Below are positions 8,762 to 20,762 of a stretch of DNA of 64,000 nt, piece by piece. The translations under genes and the position numbers were made by a program. The stretch's first letter is position 1. Every line of letters starts with the position of its first letter. Where the stretch lies: assembly GCF_042432815.1 (NCBI RefSeq), contig NZ_JBHLWM010000003.1, positions 608,516 to 672,515 of the forward strand. Reading direction: 5' to 3'. Source of the stretch: Rhodopseudomonas telluris (GTDB lineage Bacteria > Pseudomonadota > Alphaproteobacteria > Rhizobiales > Xanthobacteraceae). A model generated the notes under the pieces. The model made no database searches. It was not told the origin of the DNA and saw only the letters and a program-made list of their open reading frames with translations.

Positions 8762-8867
8762 GCGCTGCTCCTCCTGCCTGTTGTCGGGGAACGGTTCTGA
8801 AGCGCCCGGCCGCCGGCCGCAACCCGCTGTCCGCGCAGGCGACCATTTGCGCATTGCAGGGGCGAAC

Positions 8868-8883
8868 CATTGGGCAACCAATG
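8868..8883. promoter_or_regulatory. Perfect inverted repeat upstream of guaC
   Basis: CATTGG-GCAA-CCAATG, a perfect 6-4-6 palindrome ending 38 bp before the guaC GTG, in the divergent spacer shared with the ketopantoate-reductase-like gene. It could be a protein-binding site or a leader hairpin; the sequence alone does not decide. Confidence 0.4.
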
Positions 8884-8921
8884 CTTCTTATCATCGGCGT
8901 TCACCGACAGAGGATCACCGC

Positions 8922-9965
8922 GTGCATATCGACCTGAACCCGAAACTGGATTTCCGCGACGTGCTGATCCGGCCGAAACGCTCGGTGCTGTCGTCGCGGT
9001 TCGAGGCCAATATCAATCGCACGCTCGGCTTCCGCCACGCCCGGCGCGAATGGACCGGCTTTCCGCTGATCGCCTCCAACATGGACACGATCGGCACGCT
9101 GGAGATGGCCGAGGCGTTCCGGCCGTTCGGTGCGCTAGTCGCCCTGCACAAGTTCTACGATCCGGAGCGGCTGGCCGCCTATCTCGACAAGTACGAGGAT
9201 CCGAACGTCTTCCTGACCGTCGGCACCGGCTCGGCCGACTGGGAGCGGCTCGCCGCGGTGAAGGCCAAGACCAAGGTGCCGATGATCAATATCGACGTCG
9301 CCAATGGTTACACCGAGGCGTTCGTCCGCGCGGTGTCGAAGCTGCGCGACGAGAATCCCGACGCCATCATCATGGCCGGCACGGTGGTGACGGCGGAGAT
9401 GACCGAGGCGCTGGTGATCGCTGGCGCCGACATCGTTCGCGTCGGCATCGGCTCCGGCTCGGTGTGTACCACGCGCGATCTCACCGGCGTCGGCTATCCG
9501 CAGCTCTCCGCGGTGATCGAATGCGCCGACGCCGCGCACGGCCTCAAGGGGCATGTCTGCTCCGACGGCGGCTGCACGGTGCCGGGCGATCTCGCGAAGG
9601 CGTTCGGCGGCGGTGCGGACTTCGTGATGCTGGGCGGCATGCTGGCCGGCCACGACGAATGCGGCGGCGAGCTGAAATATGCCGAGCAGGATGGCCGCAA
9701 GGTGCCGACCGGTATGGTGTTCTACGGCATGTCGTCGGCGACCGCGATGAACAAGTATCACGGCGGCGTCGCCGATTATCGGGCGGCGGAGGGCAAGACC
9801 GTCGAGGTTCCGTATCGCGGCGAGGTGCGGGCGACGGTGGAGACCATCGCCGGCGGGCTGCGCTCGGCGATGACCTATATGGGCGCCGAGAAGCTGAAGG
9901 AAATCCCGAAGCGGACCACCTTCATTCTGGTGAACGCGCAGCGCAACACCGTGTTCGATCGCTGA
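8922..9965 (+). CDS. guaC: GMP reductase
   Basis: Converts GMP to IMP and ammonia with NADPH, in purine salvage; cytoplasmic. From the GTG with AGAGGA upstream the protein is 347 aa, the same length as Escherichia coli GuaC. The catalytic loop reads GSGSVCTTRDLTGVGYPQ, placing the nucleophile at Cys182 and the key Thr at 184. LDFRDVLIRPKRS, VCSDGGCTVPGDLAKAFGGGADFVMLGGMLAG and a YRGEV region further match GuaC. There are no CBS domains and the N-terminus is GuaC-type, so it is not IMP dehydrogenase. It is a single-gene unit with its own divergent spacer. Confidence 0.95.
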   Translation: MHIDLNPKLDFRDVLIRPKRSVLSSRFEANINRTLGFRHARREWTGFPLIASNMDTIGTLEMAEAFRPFGALVALHKFYDPERLAAYLDKYEDPNVFLTVGTGSADWERLAAVKAKTKVPMINIDVANGYTEAFVRAVSKLRDENPDAIIMAGTVVTAEMTEALVIAGADIVRVGIGSGSVCTTRDLTGVGYPQLSAVIECADAAHGLKGHVCSDGGCTVPGDLAKAFGGGADFVMLGGMLAGHDECGGELKYAEQDGRKVPTGMVFYGMSSATAMNKYHGGVADYRAAEGKTVEVPYRGEVRATVETIAGGLRSAMTYMGAEKLKEIPKRTTFILVNAQRNTVFDR

Positions 9966-10055
9966 CCTGCGGCGCTTTCTGCCGTCTGTCGGAATTCGTC
10001 CGGCGCGGATCAGGGTTGTGCTTGCCTGCGCGCGGCCAGATGGCATTGTGCGCCG

Positions 10056-10071
10056 GCGCGCCGCGGCGCGC
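10056..10071. other. 16-bp perfect GC palindrome
   Basis: GCGCGCCGCGGCGCGC reads the same on both strands and lies between guaC and the acyl-CoA dehydrogenase gene, 39 bp before the latter's ATG. No T-run follows it, so it is not a classical terminator. It could be chance in such GC-rich DNA. Confidence 0.3.
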
Positions 10072-10109
10072 GGGAAACGCCTCAGACAAGATCGAACAAG
10101 AGCCAGGCC

Positions 10110-11276
10110 ATGGACTTCGCCCTCACCGACCAGCAGGAAGCCATCCGCGATGCGATCGCCAAGATCTGCGCCGGCTTCGACGACGCCTATTGGCTGAGGA
10201 AGGATCGCGAAGGCGGCTTCCCGCACGACTTCCACAAGGCGCTGGCCGACGCCGGCTGGCTCGGCATCTGCGTGCCCGAGGCTTATGGCGGGTCGGGCCT
10301 CGGCATCACCGAAGCCGCCATCATGATGCGGACGATTTCGGAGTCGGGCGCCGGCATGTCGGGCGCCTCGGCGGTGCATATCAACGTGTTCGGCCTCAAC
10401 CCCGTCGTGGTGTTCGGCACCGAGGAGCAGCGCCAGCGCATGCTGCCGCCGATGGTCGAGGGGCGCGAGAAGGCGTGCTTCGCGGTGACCGAGCCGAACA
10501 CCGGCCTCAACACTACCCAGCTCAAGACCCGCGCGGTGCGCAAGGGCGACCGCTACGTCGTCAACGGCCAGAAGGTGTGGATTTCGACCGCGCAGGTCGC
10601 GCACAAGATCCTGCTGCTGGCGCGCACCACGCCGTTGGAAGAGGTCAAGTCACCGACCCACGGCCTCAGCCTGTTCTACGCGGATCTCGATCGCACCAGG
10701 ATCAAGGTGCACGAGATCGAAAAGATGGGCCGCAAGATCATCGACTCCAACGAGCTGTTCTTCGAGGACTTCGAGATTCCGGTCGAGGACCGGATCGGCG
10801 AGGAGGGCAAGGGCTTCCACTACATCCTCGAAGGCATGAATCCGGAGCGCATCCTGATTGCCGCCGAGGCGGTGGGGCTCGGGAAGCTGGCGCTGACACG
10901 CGCGGCCGAGTACGCCAAGACGCGGATCGTGTTCAACCGGCCGATAGGCCAGAACCAGGCGATTCAGCATCCGCTGGCGAAGAACTGGGTCGAGCTCGAA
11001 GCCGCCTGGCTGATGGTGATGTCGGCGGCGTGGCAATACGACCAGGGCATGCCGTGCGGCGCGGCCGCCAATGCGGCGAAGTACCTCGCCGGTGAGGCCG
11101 GCTTCTCGGCCTGCGAGCAGGCGGTGATGACCCATGGCGGTTTCGGCTACGCCAAGGAGTATCACGTCGAGCGCTATCTTCGCGAGGTGATGATCCCGCG
11201 CATTGCCCCAGTCAGCCCGCAGCTCGCGCTGAGCTTCATCGCCGAGAAAGTGCTGGGGCTGGCGAAGTCGTACTGA
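10110..11276 (+). CDS. Acyl-CoA dehydrogenase family protein
   Basis: FAD-dependent acyl-CoA oxidation, 388 aa, passing electrons to electron-transfer flavoprotein. It has the N-terminal helical domain (GWLGICVPEAYGGSGLG), the central beta domain (CFAVTEPNTGLNTTQLKTRA, VNGQKVWIS) and the C-terminal helical domain (FNRPIGQNQAIQHPLA, GGFGYAKEYHVERYLRE). The usual catalytic Glu in an IYEGTSEIQ-type motif is absent; the corresponding stretch reads RIAPVSPQL. Glu246 in GMNPERIL lies where isovaleryl-CoA dehydrogenase keeps its catalytic base, so it probably acts from there. No beta-oxidation partner is adjacent. Substrate unknown. Confidence 0.9.
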   Translation: MDFALTDQQEAIRDAIAKICAGFDDAYWLRKDREGGFPHDFHKALADAGWLGICVPEAYGGSGLGITEAAIMMRTISESGAGMSGASAVHINVFGLNPVVVFGTEEQRQRMLPPMVEGREKACFAVTEPNTGLNTTQLKTRAVRKGDRYVVNGQKVWISTAQVAHKILLLARTTPLEEVKSPTHGLSLFYADLDRTRIKVHEIEKMGRKIIDSNELFFEDFEIPVEDRIGEEGKGFHYILEGMNPERILIAAEAVGLGKLALTRAAEYAKTRIVFNRPIGQNQAIQHPLAKNWVELEAAWLMVMSAAWQYDQGMPCGAAANAAKYLAGEAGFSACEQAVMTHGGFGYAKEYHVERYLREVMIPRIAPVSPQLALSFIAEKVLGLAKSY

Positions 11277-11522
11277 TCACGACAACATTTCGTCGTGGTG
11301 CGGCGGCGGCCGCTCGCCATCGTCTCCAGGAGACGCGATCACGGCGAATGGAACCAGCGCAGGACGAGGCCCGCGGTCTGTCGTTGTCGAGCCTCGCGCG
11401 CGTGACGAATTTGCCACGTCGCTCGCGCCGTCTGCACGATTTGGATGCATTCCAACTGCCGTCCGGCTGTCAGCCGCAACCGATGTGATAGTTGTCGATC
11501 CCTGGTTGGTACGGGGATCGAC

Positions 11523-13850
11523 ATGAAAGCGGTGACGTCGGGGCGCTTGGCTCGCAGCGTAGTAGTCAAGGCGTTGATCTGTTCGAGCGCGTTGGGATGC
11601 AGTCTGCCGCTCGGCGAAGCTCGGGCGCAGTCCGGGCGCGATCTGCCGGCCGTCACCGTGGATGCGCCAAAGCCGCAGGCGGCACGCCCGGCAACGCCGA
11701 CGCGGCGCGCGACCCGGGCGACAACGGCGACACGCCGTGCCGCCGCACCGGACCGCCAGCAGCCGGCACAGCCTGTTGTCAGTTCGGCCAATGCCGGCCG
11801 GGGTGTCGAGCGCGCCAATGGCCCGGTGGTCGGCTATCTGGCCAATCAGAGCGCGACCGGAACCAAGACCGACACGCCGATCCTGCAGACGCCGCAGTCG
11901 ATCTCGGTGGTGACGCAGGACCAGATCCAGGCGCAAGGCGCGCAGAACGTCGTCGAGGCGCTGCGCTATACGCCCGGCGTCACGCTCGATACGTACGGCG
12001 CAACGACGTTCTTCGATTCGTTCAAGCTGCGCGGCTTCGACGTGCCGCGCTATCTCGACGGGCTTCGGCAGCCGGTCGATCCGGGCACGCAATTCGCCTT
12101 TCCGCGCATCGAAACCTACGGGCTGGAGCGGCTGGAAGTGCTGCGCGGGCCGTCCTCCGGACTGTACGGCCAGACCGATCCAGGCGGTTTGCTGAACATG
12201 GTGAGCAAACGGCCGACCGCTTCTGCGCAGCACGAGGTGGTGGGCACCTTCGGATCGTTCGAGCGGTTTCAGGGCGCGTTCGACAGTTCGGGGCCGATCG
12301 ACAAGAACGGCGAGTTTCTCTACCGCATCGTCGGGCTCGGTCGCAGCACCGACGGGCAGCAGGACTTCGTCCACGAGAACAAGGCCTATATCGCGCCGAG
12401 CCTGACCTGGCGGCCGACCACCGATACGTCGCTCACGCTGCTGTCGCACTATTCCAACATCAAGGCCGACGGCTGGCAACAATACGTGCCGGGCGGCGTC
12501 TCGCTGCTGTCCAATCCGTTCGGCCGGGTGCCGTACAGCCGCTATCTCGGCGAGCCGGGCCGGGACGGCTACACGCTCGAACAGTTCTCGGTCGGCTACG
12601 CGTTCGAACATCGCTTCGACAACAATCTGCAGTTCAGGTCCAATCTGCGCTATTTCGACGTGTCGCAGGATCTCGGCGGCGTCCGCTCCGAAGGATTGCT
12701 GGCCGACAACCGCACGATGCTGCGGTCTTACAACTACGTGAAATCCGGCGCCCAGAACGTCGCGCTCGACAATCAGCTGCAGGCCGATTTCGCGACCGGT
12801 CCGCTGAGCCACAAGGTGCTGGCCGGCTTCGACTATCAGCGCCAGACCGCGAAGTCCGACTATCGCTTCACCATGATCTCGTCGATCGATGCCTTCGCGC
12901 CGGTTTACGGCGCGTTCATTCCGTCGGCGGCGTCGCTGTCGCCGTTCATCGCCACCAACACCACGTCGAGCCAGGCCGGCCTCTATCTGCAGGATCAGGT
13001 CAAATACGACGGCTGGACGTTGACGCTGACCGGCCGGCAGGACTGGGCGCAGGCGGAGACGGTATCGACCGGCCTGTTTCCGGCTGCCGGCACCTATCTG
13101 CAGAGCGACAAGGCGACCACCGGCCGCGTCGGCCTGAACTATCTGTTCGACTTCGGCCTGTCGCCCTACGTCAACTACTCGTCGTCGTTCGTGCCGACGT
13201 CCGGCACCGACCGCTTCGGTAACACCTTCAAGCCGACCACCGGCGAGGGCGGCGAGATCGGCGTCAAGTTCAAGCCGTTCGGCTCCAACCTGATGCTGAC
13301 CGCCGCGGTGTTCGACATCACCCAGAAGAACGTGCTGACGGCCGATCCGGCCAACATCGTGTTCAGCGTCCAGACCGGACAGGTCCGGGTTCGCGGCTTC
13401 GAGTTCGAAGCGCGCGGCAACGTCACGCGCGAGCTGGAGATCGTCGGCGGCTACAACAAATACGATCCGCGCGTCACCTCCGCCAACGACGGCACGGTCG
13501 GCAATTATCTTCTCAACACCGCGCTGGATCAGGCCTCGCTGTGGGCGAAATACACCTGGTACAATGGGCCGGTCGCGGGCCTCGGTATCGGCGCCGGCGT
13601 CCGTTATGTCGGCACCAGCTACGGCGACGCCGCCAACACGATCCTGATCCCGAGCTACACGCTGTTCGACGCCGCCATCAGCTACGACTTCCAGTATCTG
13701 CGGCCGGACCTGAAGGGCTGGAGCGCGCAGGTCAACGCCACCAATCTCGGCAACCACTACTACGTGTCGTCGTGCGTGACCGGTCTGGCCTATTGCGGTC
13801 TCGGCGCCGCGCGGACGGTGCTGGGCACGTTGAAATACGCCTGGAACTGA
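11523..13850 (+). CDS. TonB-dependent siderophore receptor
   Basis: Outer-membrane ferric-siderophore receptor of the FhuA/FoxA-like class, 775 aa. The ATG, with GGGGAT upstream, opens a signal peptide (to about EARAQ). A TonB-box-like LPAVTVDAP follows, then an Ala/Pro/Arg-rich linker. The plug domain shows DTPILQTPQSISVVTQDQI, VEALRYTPGV and RGPSSGLYGQTDPGGLLNMVSKRP; the barrel ends in a typical C-terminal strand with terminal WN (GTLKYAWN). A convergent AraC regulator follows. The heme-island TonB system in this window could energise it. Siderophore identity cannot be read from sequence. Confidence 0.92.
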   Translation: MKAVTSGRLARSVVVKALICSSALGCSLPLGEARAQSGRDLPAVTVDAPKPQAARPATPTRRATRATTATRRAAAPDRQQPAQPVVSSANAGRGVERANGPVVGYLANQSATGTKTDTPILQTPQSISVVTQDQIQAQGAQNVVEALRYTPGVTLDTYGATTFFDSFKLRGFDVPRYLDGLRQPVDPGTQFAFPRIETYGLERLEVLRGPSSGLYGQTDPGGLLNMVSKRPTASAQHEVVGTFGSFERFQGAFDSSGPIDKNGEFLYRIVGLGRSTDGQQDFVHENKAYIAPSLTWRPTTDTSLTLLSHYSNIKADGWQQYVPGGVSLLSNPFGRVPYSRYLGEPGRDGYTLEQFSVGYAFEHRFDNNLQFRSNLRYFDVSQDLGGVRSEGLLADNRTMLRSYNYVKSGAQNVALDNQLQADFATGPLSHKVLAGFDYQRQTAKSDYRFTMISSIDAFAPVYGAFIPSAASLSPFIATNTTSSQAGLYLQDQVKYDGWTLTLTGRQDWAQAETVSTGLFPAAGTYLQSDKATTGRVGLNYLFDFGLSPYVNYSSSFVPTSGTDRFGNTFKPTTGEGGEIGVKFKPFGSNLMLTAAVFDITQKNVLTADPANIVFSVQTGQVRVRGFEFEARGNVTRELEIVGGYNKYDPRVTSANDGTVGNYLLNTALDQASLWAKYTWYNGPVAGLGIGAGVRYVGTSYGDAANTILIPSYTLFDAAISYDFQYLRPDLKGWSAQVNATNLGNHYYVSSCVTGLAYCGLGAARTVLGTLKYAWN

Positions 13851-13865
13851 CGCACGAAGAGATTT

Positions 13866-13894
13866 AGGCGCGCGGATCTATCCGGCGTGCGCCT
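13866..13894. terminator. Possible bidirectional terminator hairpin
   Basis: Imperfect inverted repeat AGGCGC...GGA-TCTA-TCC...GCGCCT at the junction of the convergent receptor and AraC genes; it overlaps the last AraC codons. There is no T-run on either side, so Rho-independent termination is doubtful. Confidence 0.3.
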
Positions 13895-14513
13895 CGGTCT
13901 CTCTCCGGATCCCGTCGCCGGCGAGGCGCGGCGATTTGACGAAGGACGGGCCTTGCGGATCGGCGCCGCGCCATTCGCGGCGCCAGGCGTTCGGCGTGGT
14001 GCCGGTGTGGCGGCGGAATAGTCGCGACAGATGCGCCTGATCGCTCAGTCCGCAGGCGAGCGCGATCTCGGACAGCGTCATGTCGCTGGTTTGCATCAGG
14101 GTCTTGGCGCGCTCGATCCGGCGCTCGATCAGGAAGTGGCGCGGTGCGACACCGACGCTCTGCTGAAACGCCCGCGCGAAATGTCCGGGGCTGAGGCCGG
14201 TCAGCCGGGCGAGATCGCGAACGCGCAGATTGCCGCCGAGGCGGCGCTCGACATGCAGCAGGACGCGGTTGAGCTTCCACCGCGCGAGGCCGGGGCCGCT
14301 GCTCCGCTGCGGGTTGTCGCCTGCCGGCGCATGCCGCGCCTGGACTTCCCGGAGCAGCATCGCGGCCCGGGCGATGCACGTCCGTGCCACGATCGGATTG
14401 CCTCCGACGGCGGCCGAGGCTTCTTCGAGGAATTCGGCGATCGATACGAAGGGGTCGGCCGTCGTCTCCCCCGTGATGTCTGTTGGCCGCTCCATGGCGC
14501 TCTGGCCTTCCAT
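13878..14513 (-). CDS. AraC family transcriptional regulator
   Basis: DNA-binding regulator of about 211 aa. The C-terminal part is a full AraC double helix-turn-helix: first HTH in RVRDLARLTGLSPGHFARAFQQSVG, linker PRHFLIERRIERAKTLMQ, second HTH in LSEIALACGLSDQAHLSRLFRRHTG with the family's PNAWRRE ending. The N-terminal 90 residues contain no recognisable sensor domain. An alternative ATG at 14495 would remove six residues; neither start has a strong ribosome binding site. Being convergent with the siderophore receptor gene, it is a candidate regulator of iron uptake, but this is only positional. Confidence 0.88.
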   Translation of the reverse strand: MEGQSAMERPTDITGETTADPFVSIAEFLEEASAAVGGNPIVARTCIARAAMLLREVQARHAPAGDNPQRSSGPGLARWKLNRVLLHVERRLGGNLRVRDLARLTGLSPGHFARAFQQSVGVAPRHFLIERRIERAKTLMQTSDMTLSEIALACGLSDQAHLSRLFRRHTGTTPNAWRREWRGADPQGPSFVKSPRLAGDGIRRETEAHAG

Positions 14514-14827
14514 TCGCCGCCATTGCCGAGCCCGGCGATGGCTTCTCGTCGTGCGGCATCCTTGACGGTGACGCACCAGGAGGAAAGTTGCACGAACGTG
14601 CCAGCAATAGCGTGTGTAAGTATCGGTGCTATCACACCAAGGTTTAATGGGCGTCGGCGCTCGCAGCGAGATCGCACGCGCGGCCTCTCAACAGCGCCGC
14701 GCGGGTCGGAATCCGAGTTCTCGCTGCGCGACGGAGGCGACGGTGTAAAACCATCGTATGACTTATCGCCCGCTGGCCGGTGCCGCAATGTTTCGGCTCG
14801 TGGGCTCGCACTGCATCATTCTTGAGG
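14514..14827. other. Divergent intergenic region, AraC / receiver gene
   Basis: About 310 bp with no convincing gene. Within it GTGTG (near 14610) and CACAC (near 14632) form a short inverted repeat that could be an operator; no clear -35/-10 pair was recognised. Otherwise nothing seen. Confidence 0.35.
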
Positions 14828-15217
14828 ATGGCAGCATTGACCATCGGCAAGATCGTCGCGGTGATCGATGATGACGAGAACGTCCGTATCGCCATCGTGG
14901 CGCTGGTGCGGTCGATCGGCTACGAGGCTCGCGGCTATTCGTCGGCGCAGGACTATCTCGCGTCGGATCTGTGCGGCTCGGCCGGCTGTCTGATCACCGA
15001 TGTGCAGATGCCGGGCCTCAGTGGTCTCGATCTGCACGCGCGGCTTGTCGCCGAAAGCCGCGACTGTCCGGTCGTCTTCATCACGGCATTTCCCGAAGCG
15101 CGAGCGGAGGCGCGGGCCAAGGCGTTCGGCGCGATCGCGTTCCTGAGCAAGCCATTCGACGCGCAGGTGATGGTGCGGTGTATCGAGCAGGCGCTGGCGC
15201 AATCCTCCCGGCCTTGA
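14828..15217 (+). CDS. Stand-alone response-regulator receiver protein (FixJ-type receiver)
   Basis: Single receiver domain, 129 aa, with no output domain. Phosphorylation site residues are complete: acidic pair Asp14/Asp15 (VIDDDENVR), phospho-acceptor Asp58 (LITDVQMPGLSGLDL), Thr86 (VVFITAF) and Lys108 (FLSKPFD). The sequence style (MPGLSGLDL, KPFDAQ) is that of FixJ/NodW receivers. The ATG at 14828 overlaps its GAGG; a TTG nine bases later (14837) would have better spacing and is an alternative start. No kinase gene is nearby, so its partner and target are unknown. Confidence 0.88.
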   Translation: MAALTIGKIVAVIDDDENVRIAIVALVRSIGYEARGYSSAQDYLASDLCGSAGCLITDVQMPGLSGLDLHARLVAESRDCPVVFITAFPEARAEARAKAFGAIAFLSKPFDAQVMVRCIEQALAQSSRP

Positions 15218-15259
15218 CGAGTACTTGCGCCAGTCGGTGAGTAGCGCAGAGGGAGCCGC

Positions 15260-18446
<3,187 letters not shown>

Positions 18447-18457
<11 letters not shown>

Positions 18458-19439
18458 GCTCGGCCTCCCCCTTGCCCATCTCGGCTTTCACCACGAAGGA
18501 GTTCTCCGCGACGTAGCGTTCGCCTGGTGAGAGCCCGGCCTTGATCTCGACGAAGCGGGAATCCTGCTCGCCGAGCACGACCGGCCGCGCTTCGAGCGCG
18601 TCGTCGGCTTCGCGGACGAACACCACGGTCTTGTTCTCCAGCGTCTGGATTGCACCGGCCCGCACCGCGACCGCGACGTCGCGCTTGGCGAGCACCAGCC
18701 GCGCGGTGACGAACAGCCCCGGCCGCAACCGGCTGTCGGGATTCGGCAACACCACGCGCGCCAGCGCGGTTTGCGTGTCGAGCGCGCCGATCGGCGCCAG
18801 ATAGGCGATGCGGCCCTTGATGTCGCCGCCGCCGTCGTCGGGATCGATCAGCACCTCGTCGCCGATCTTCACGCGCTGAATGTCCTGACGATAGATCGAC
18901 AGATCGACCCAGATGGTCGTGAGGTCCGCCACCACGAAGGCCGGCTTCTGCTCGGAGGCGTATTCGCCGAGCGAGATCTGGCGATCGATCACCGTGCCGG
19001 CCAGCGGCGATTTCAGCTCGTAGCTGGTCAGGCTCTGGTTGCTCTCGATCGACGCCATCGGCTCGTCCTTGGTCACCTGGTCGCCGATCCGTTTGCGGAT
19101 GGTGCGGACCAGGCCGGGAAAGCGCGGCGTGACTTGAACCAGGGTCTCCTGGTTGGCGCGCAGAATGCCGTTCAGCGCCAGCGAGTCGCTGAGCGTCGCC
19201 GGGCCGGCTTCGGCGAAGCTCGCGCCGGCTGCCGCGAGTTTGACTTCGCTGATCAGGATACGATCGGCACCGTGCTCGTCGGGCTCGGCGTGTTGACCCG
19301 ACTTCTTTTCGCCTTCGGCGGGCTTGCCGTGGGCATGTTCGGTCGGCGTGCCGTGCTCGTCCGGCGCCAGATAGCGCGCACCGAGCGCGCCGGCCGCGGC
19401 GGCCAGAATGATCGCGATGACCGTTGCGGTCCTGTTCAT
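18447..19439 (-). CDS. czcB: Efflux RND periplasmic adaptor, CzcB-type
   Basis: Membrane-fusion protein of the metal pump, 330 aa. One N-terminal membrane segment is followed by a His/Glu-rich stretch (DEHGTPTEHAHGKPAEGEKK) suited to binding metal. Then come barrel and lipoyl-like segments (FPGLVRTIRKRIGDQVTKDEP; LKSPLAGTVIDRQISLGEYA). Its coiled hairpin is very short compared with drug-pump adaptors, which is usual for CzcB/CusB types. It overlaps the outer-membrane gene upstream by 4 bp (ATGA) and czcA downstream by 11 bp. Confidence 0.9.
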
Positions 19440-20707
19440 CGTGCGCTCCCCCGCGCCAGTGAAAACGGATTGCCGACCAGCCCCTCGATGGTGGCGACGG
19501 CGACGTGGAAATTCTGCTGCGCTTCCTGTTCGCGGAGCTGCGCCTGGGCGACGCTGGCCTGGGCGTCGAGCACTTCGAGCAGCGAGAAGCGGCCCTGGCC
19601 GTAGCCCTCCGCGATCGCCGCGGCGGCGTCGCGCGCCTTCGGGATCGCGACCTCGCGCAGCACCTTGAGTTCGGCGAGCGCGCCCTGCAGCGAGTCGTAG
19701 GCGCGGCCGGCGAGCACGATCAGTGTGTTGCGATTGGCGGCGCGCTCGGCGGCGGTCCTCGCGAGACTCTCTTGCGCCGAGAGGATGTTTCCCTGGTTCT
19801 GGTCGAACACCGGGATCGGCACCGACACCGACAGCCGCACAGCATCGTCGTTCGTGTCGTTGTAGTGACGCCAGCCGGCGCTGACACGCACGTCCGGATA
19901 CGGCTTCAGCCGCGCCAGCAGCAGCTCGGCGTTGCGCTGCGCATAGACCGCGGTCCAGCGCATCAATTGCGGATTGGCGTCGATCGCCTGCACGACGGAT
20001 TGGAAGCTCGGCGGCCGGCCGCTCGGCTCGAGCCGGCCGGAGACGGTGGAGAATTTCGGCGCGGTGTCGCCCATCAGCACCGCGAGTTCGCGGCGCGCGC
20101 TGGCGAGCGTCGCGCGCACCCGTTCGCGATCGGCCTTCACCAGCGCGGAGGCGACTTCGGCGCGGCCGGTCTCGGCCGGCGACGAGGCGCCGGCATCGAC
20201 CCGCCGCTGCAGCAGCGGCGTCAATTTGTCGATCGCTTCGACCTGCTGATCCAGGATGGTGATGCGCTGCTGCAGGCCGAGCACGCTGACGAAGGCGATC
20301 GCCGTCTCGGACAGGATCTCCAGCCGCACAGCGCGACGCTGCACCGCCGCGACCTCGATGCCGGCCTGACCGACCGCGATGCGGGCGTCGCGTTTGCCGA
20401 ACAGCTCGAACAACTGGCTGATCTGCAGCGTCGACTCGGCCGACTTGGTGCCGCGATAGGCGCCGCTGCCGTAAGCGTTGTCGAGCTCGTAGGATACTTC
20501 CGGATTGAGCAGCGTACCGGCCTGGATGCGCTGGCCGGTGGCGATGCCGATATCGCGCTCGGCGGCGGTCAGCCGCGGACTGGCGGCGAGCGCGCGCTGC
20601 AGCGCTGACTTCATGGTGAGCGATTGTGCATGGGACACGCCGCTCAGCGCCGGGCTGAACAGCAGTGCCATCGCGCACGCAAGACGCGTGGCGGATCTGA
20701 CAGACAT
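19436..20707 (-). CDS. czcC: Outer-membrane efflux protein, CzcC/TolC family
   Basis: Outer-membrane channel of the metal pump, 423 aa, with a signal peptide (to about SHAQS). Two repeats of long amphipathic helices are recognisable: first-half LNPEVSYELDNAYG...LQISQLFELFGKRDARI, second-half VSVPIPVFDQNQGNI. The latter PIPVFD(R/Q)N motif is typical of CzcC/CusC-type proteins. It is first of the three pump genes, preceded by a short hairpin and the His-rich small protein gene. Confidence 0.9.
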   Translation of the reverse strand: MSVRSATRLACAMALLFSPALSGVSHAQSLTMKSALQRALAASPRLTAAERDIGIATGQRIQAGTLLNPEVSYELDNAYGSGAYRGTKSAESTLQISQLFELFGKRDARIAVGQAGIEVAAVQRRAVRLEILSETAIAFVSVLGLQQRITILDQQVEAIDKLTPLLQRRVDAGASSPAETGRAEVASALVKADRERVRATLASARRELAVLMGDTAPKFSTVSGRLEPSGRPPSFQSVVQAIDANPQLMRWTAVYAQRNAELLLARLKPYPDVRVSAGWRHYNDTNDDAVRLSVSVPIPVFDQNQGNILSAQESLARTAAERAANRNTLIVLAGRAYDSLQGALAELKVLREVAIPKARDAAAAIAEGYGQGRFSLLEVLDAQASVAQAQLREQEAQQNFHVAVATIEGLVGNPFSLARGSAR

Positions 20708-20735
20708 GGATGAAACCTGATCGACGGCAGAGCGT

Positions 20736-20751
20736 GGGCGCGGCTGCGCCC
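20736..20751. other. Short GC hairpin between His-rich gene and czcC
   Basis: GGGCGC-GGCT-GCGCCC, a perfect 6-bp stem with a 4-base loop in the 55-bp spacer. There is no T-run. It could stabilise or attenuate the transcript between the small gene and the pump genes. Confidence 0.35.
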
Positions 20752-20762
20752 GGCGATGGCGG

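Noticed and set aside
8922..9965. IMP dehydrogenase (guaB)
   Set aside because: No CBS domain pair; length and N-terminus match GMP reductase, and the loop context of Cys182 is GuaC-type.
11277..13757. Long open frame (over 800 codons) on the minus strand opposite the siderophore receptor
   Set aside because: Its translation is rich in Arg, His and Gln with no domain, signal or ribosome binding site, while the plus strand encodes an unmistakable TonB-dependent receptor. Such antisense frames are common in GC-rich genes.
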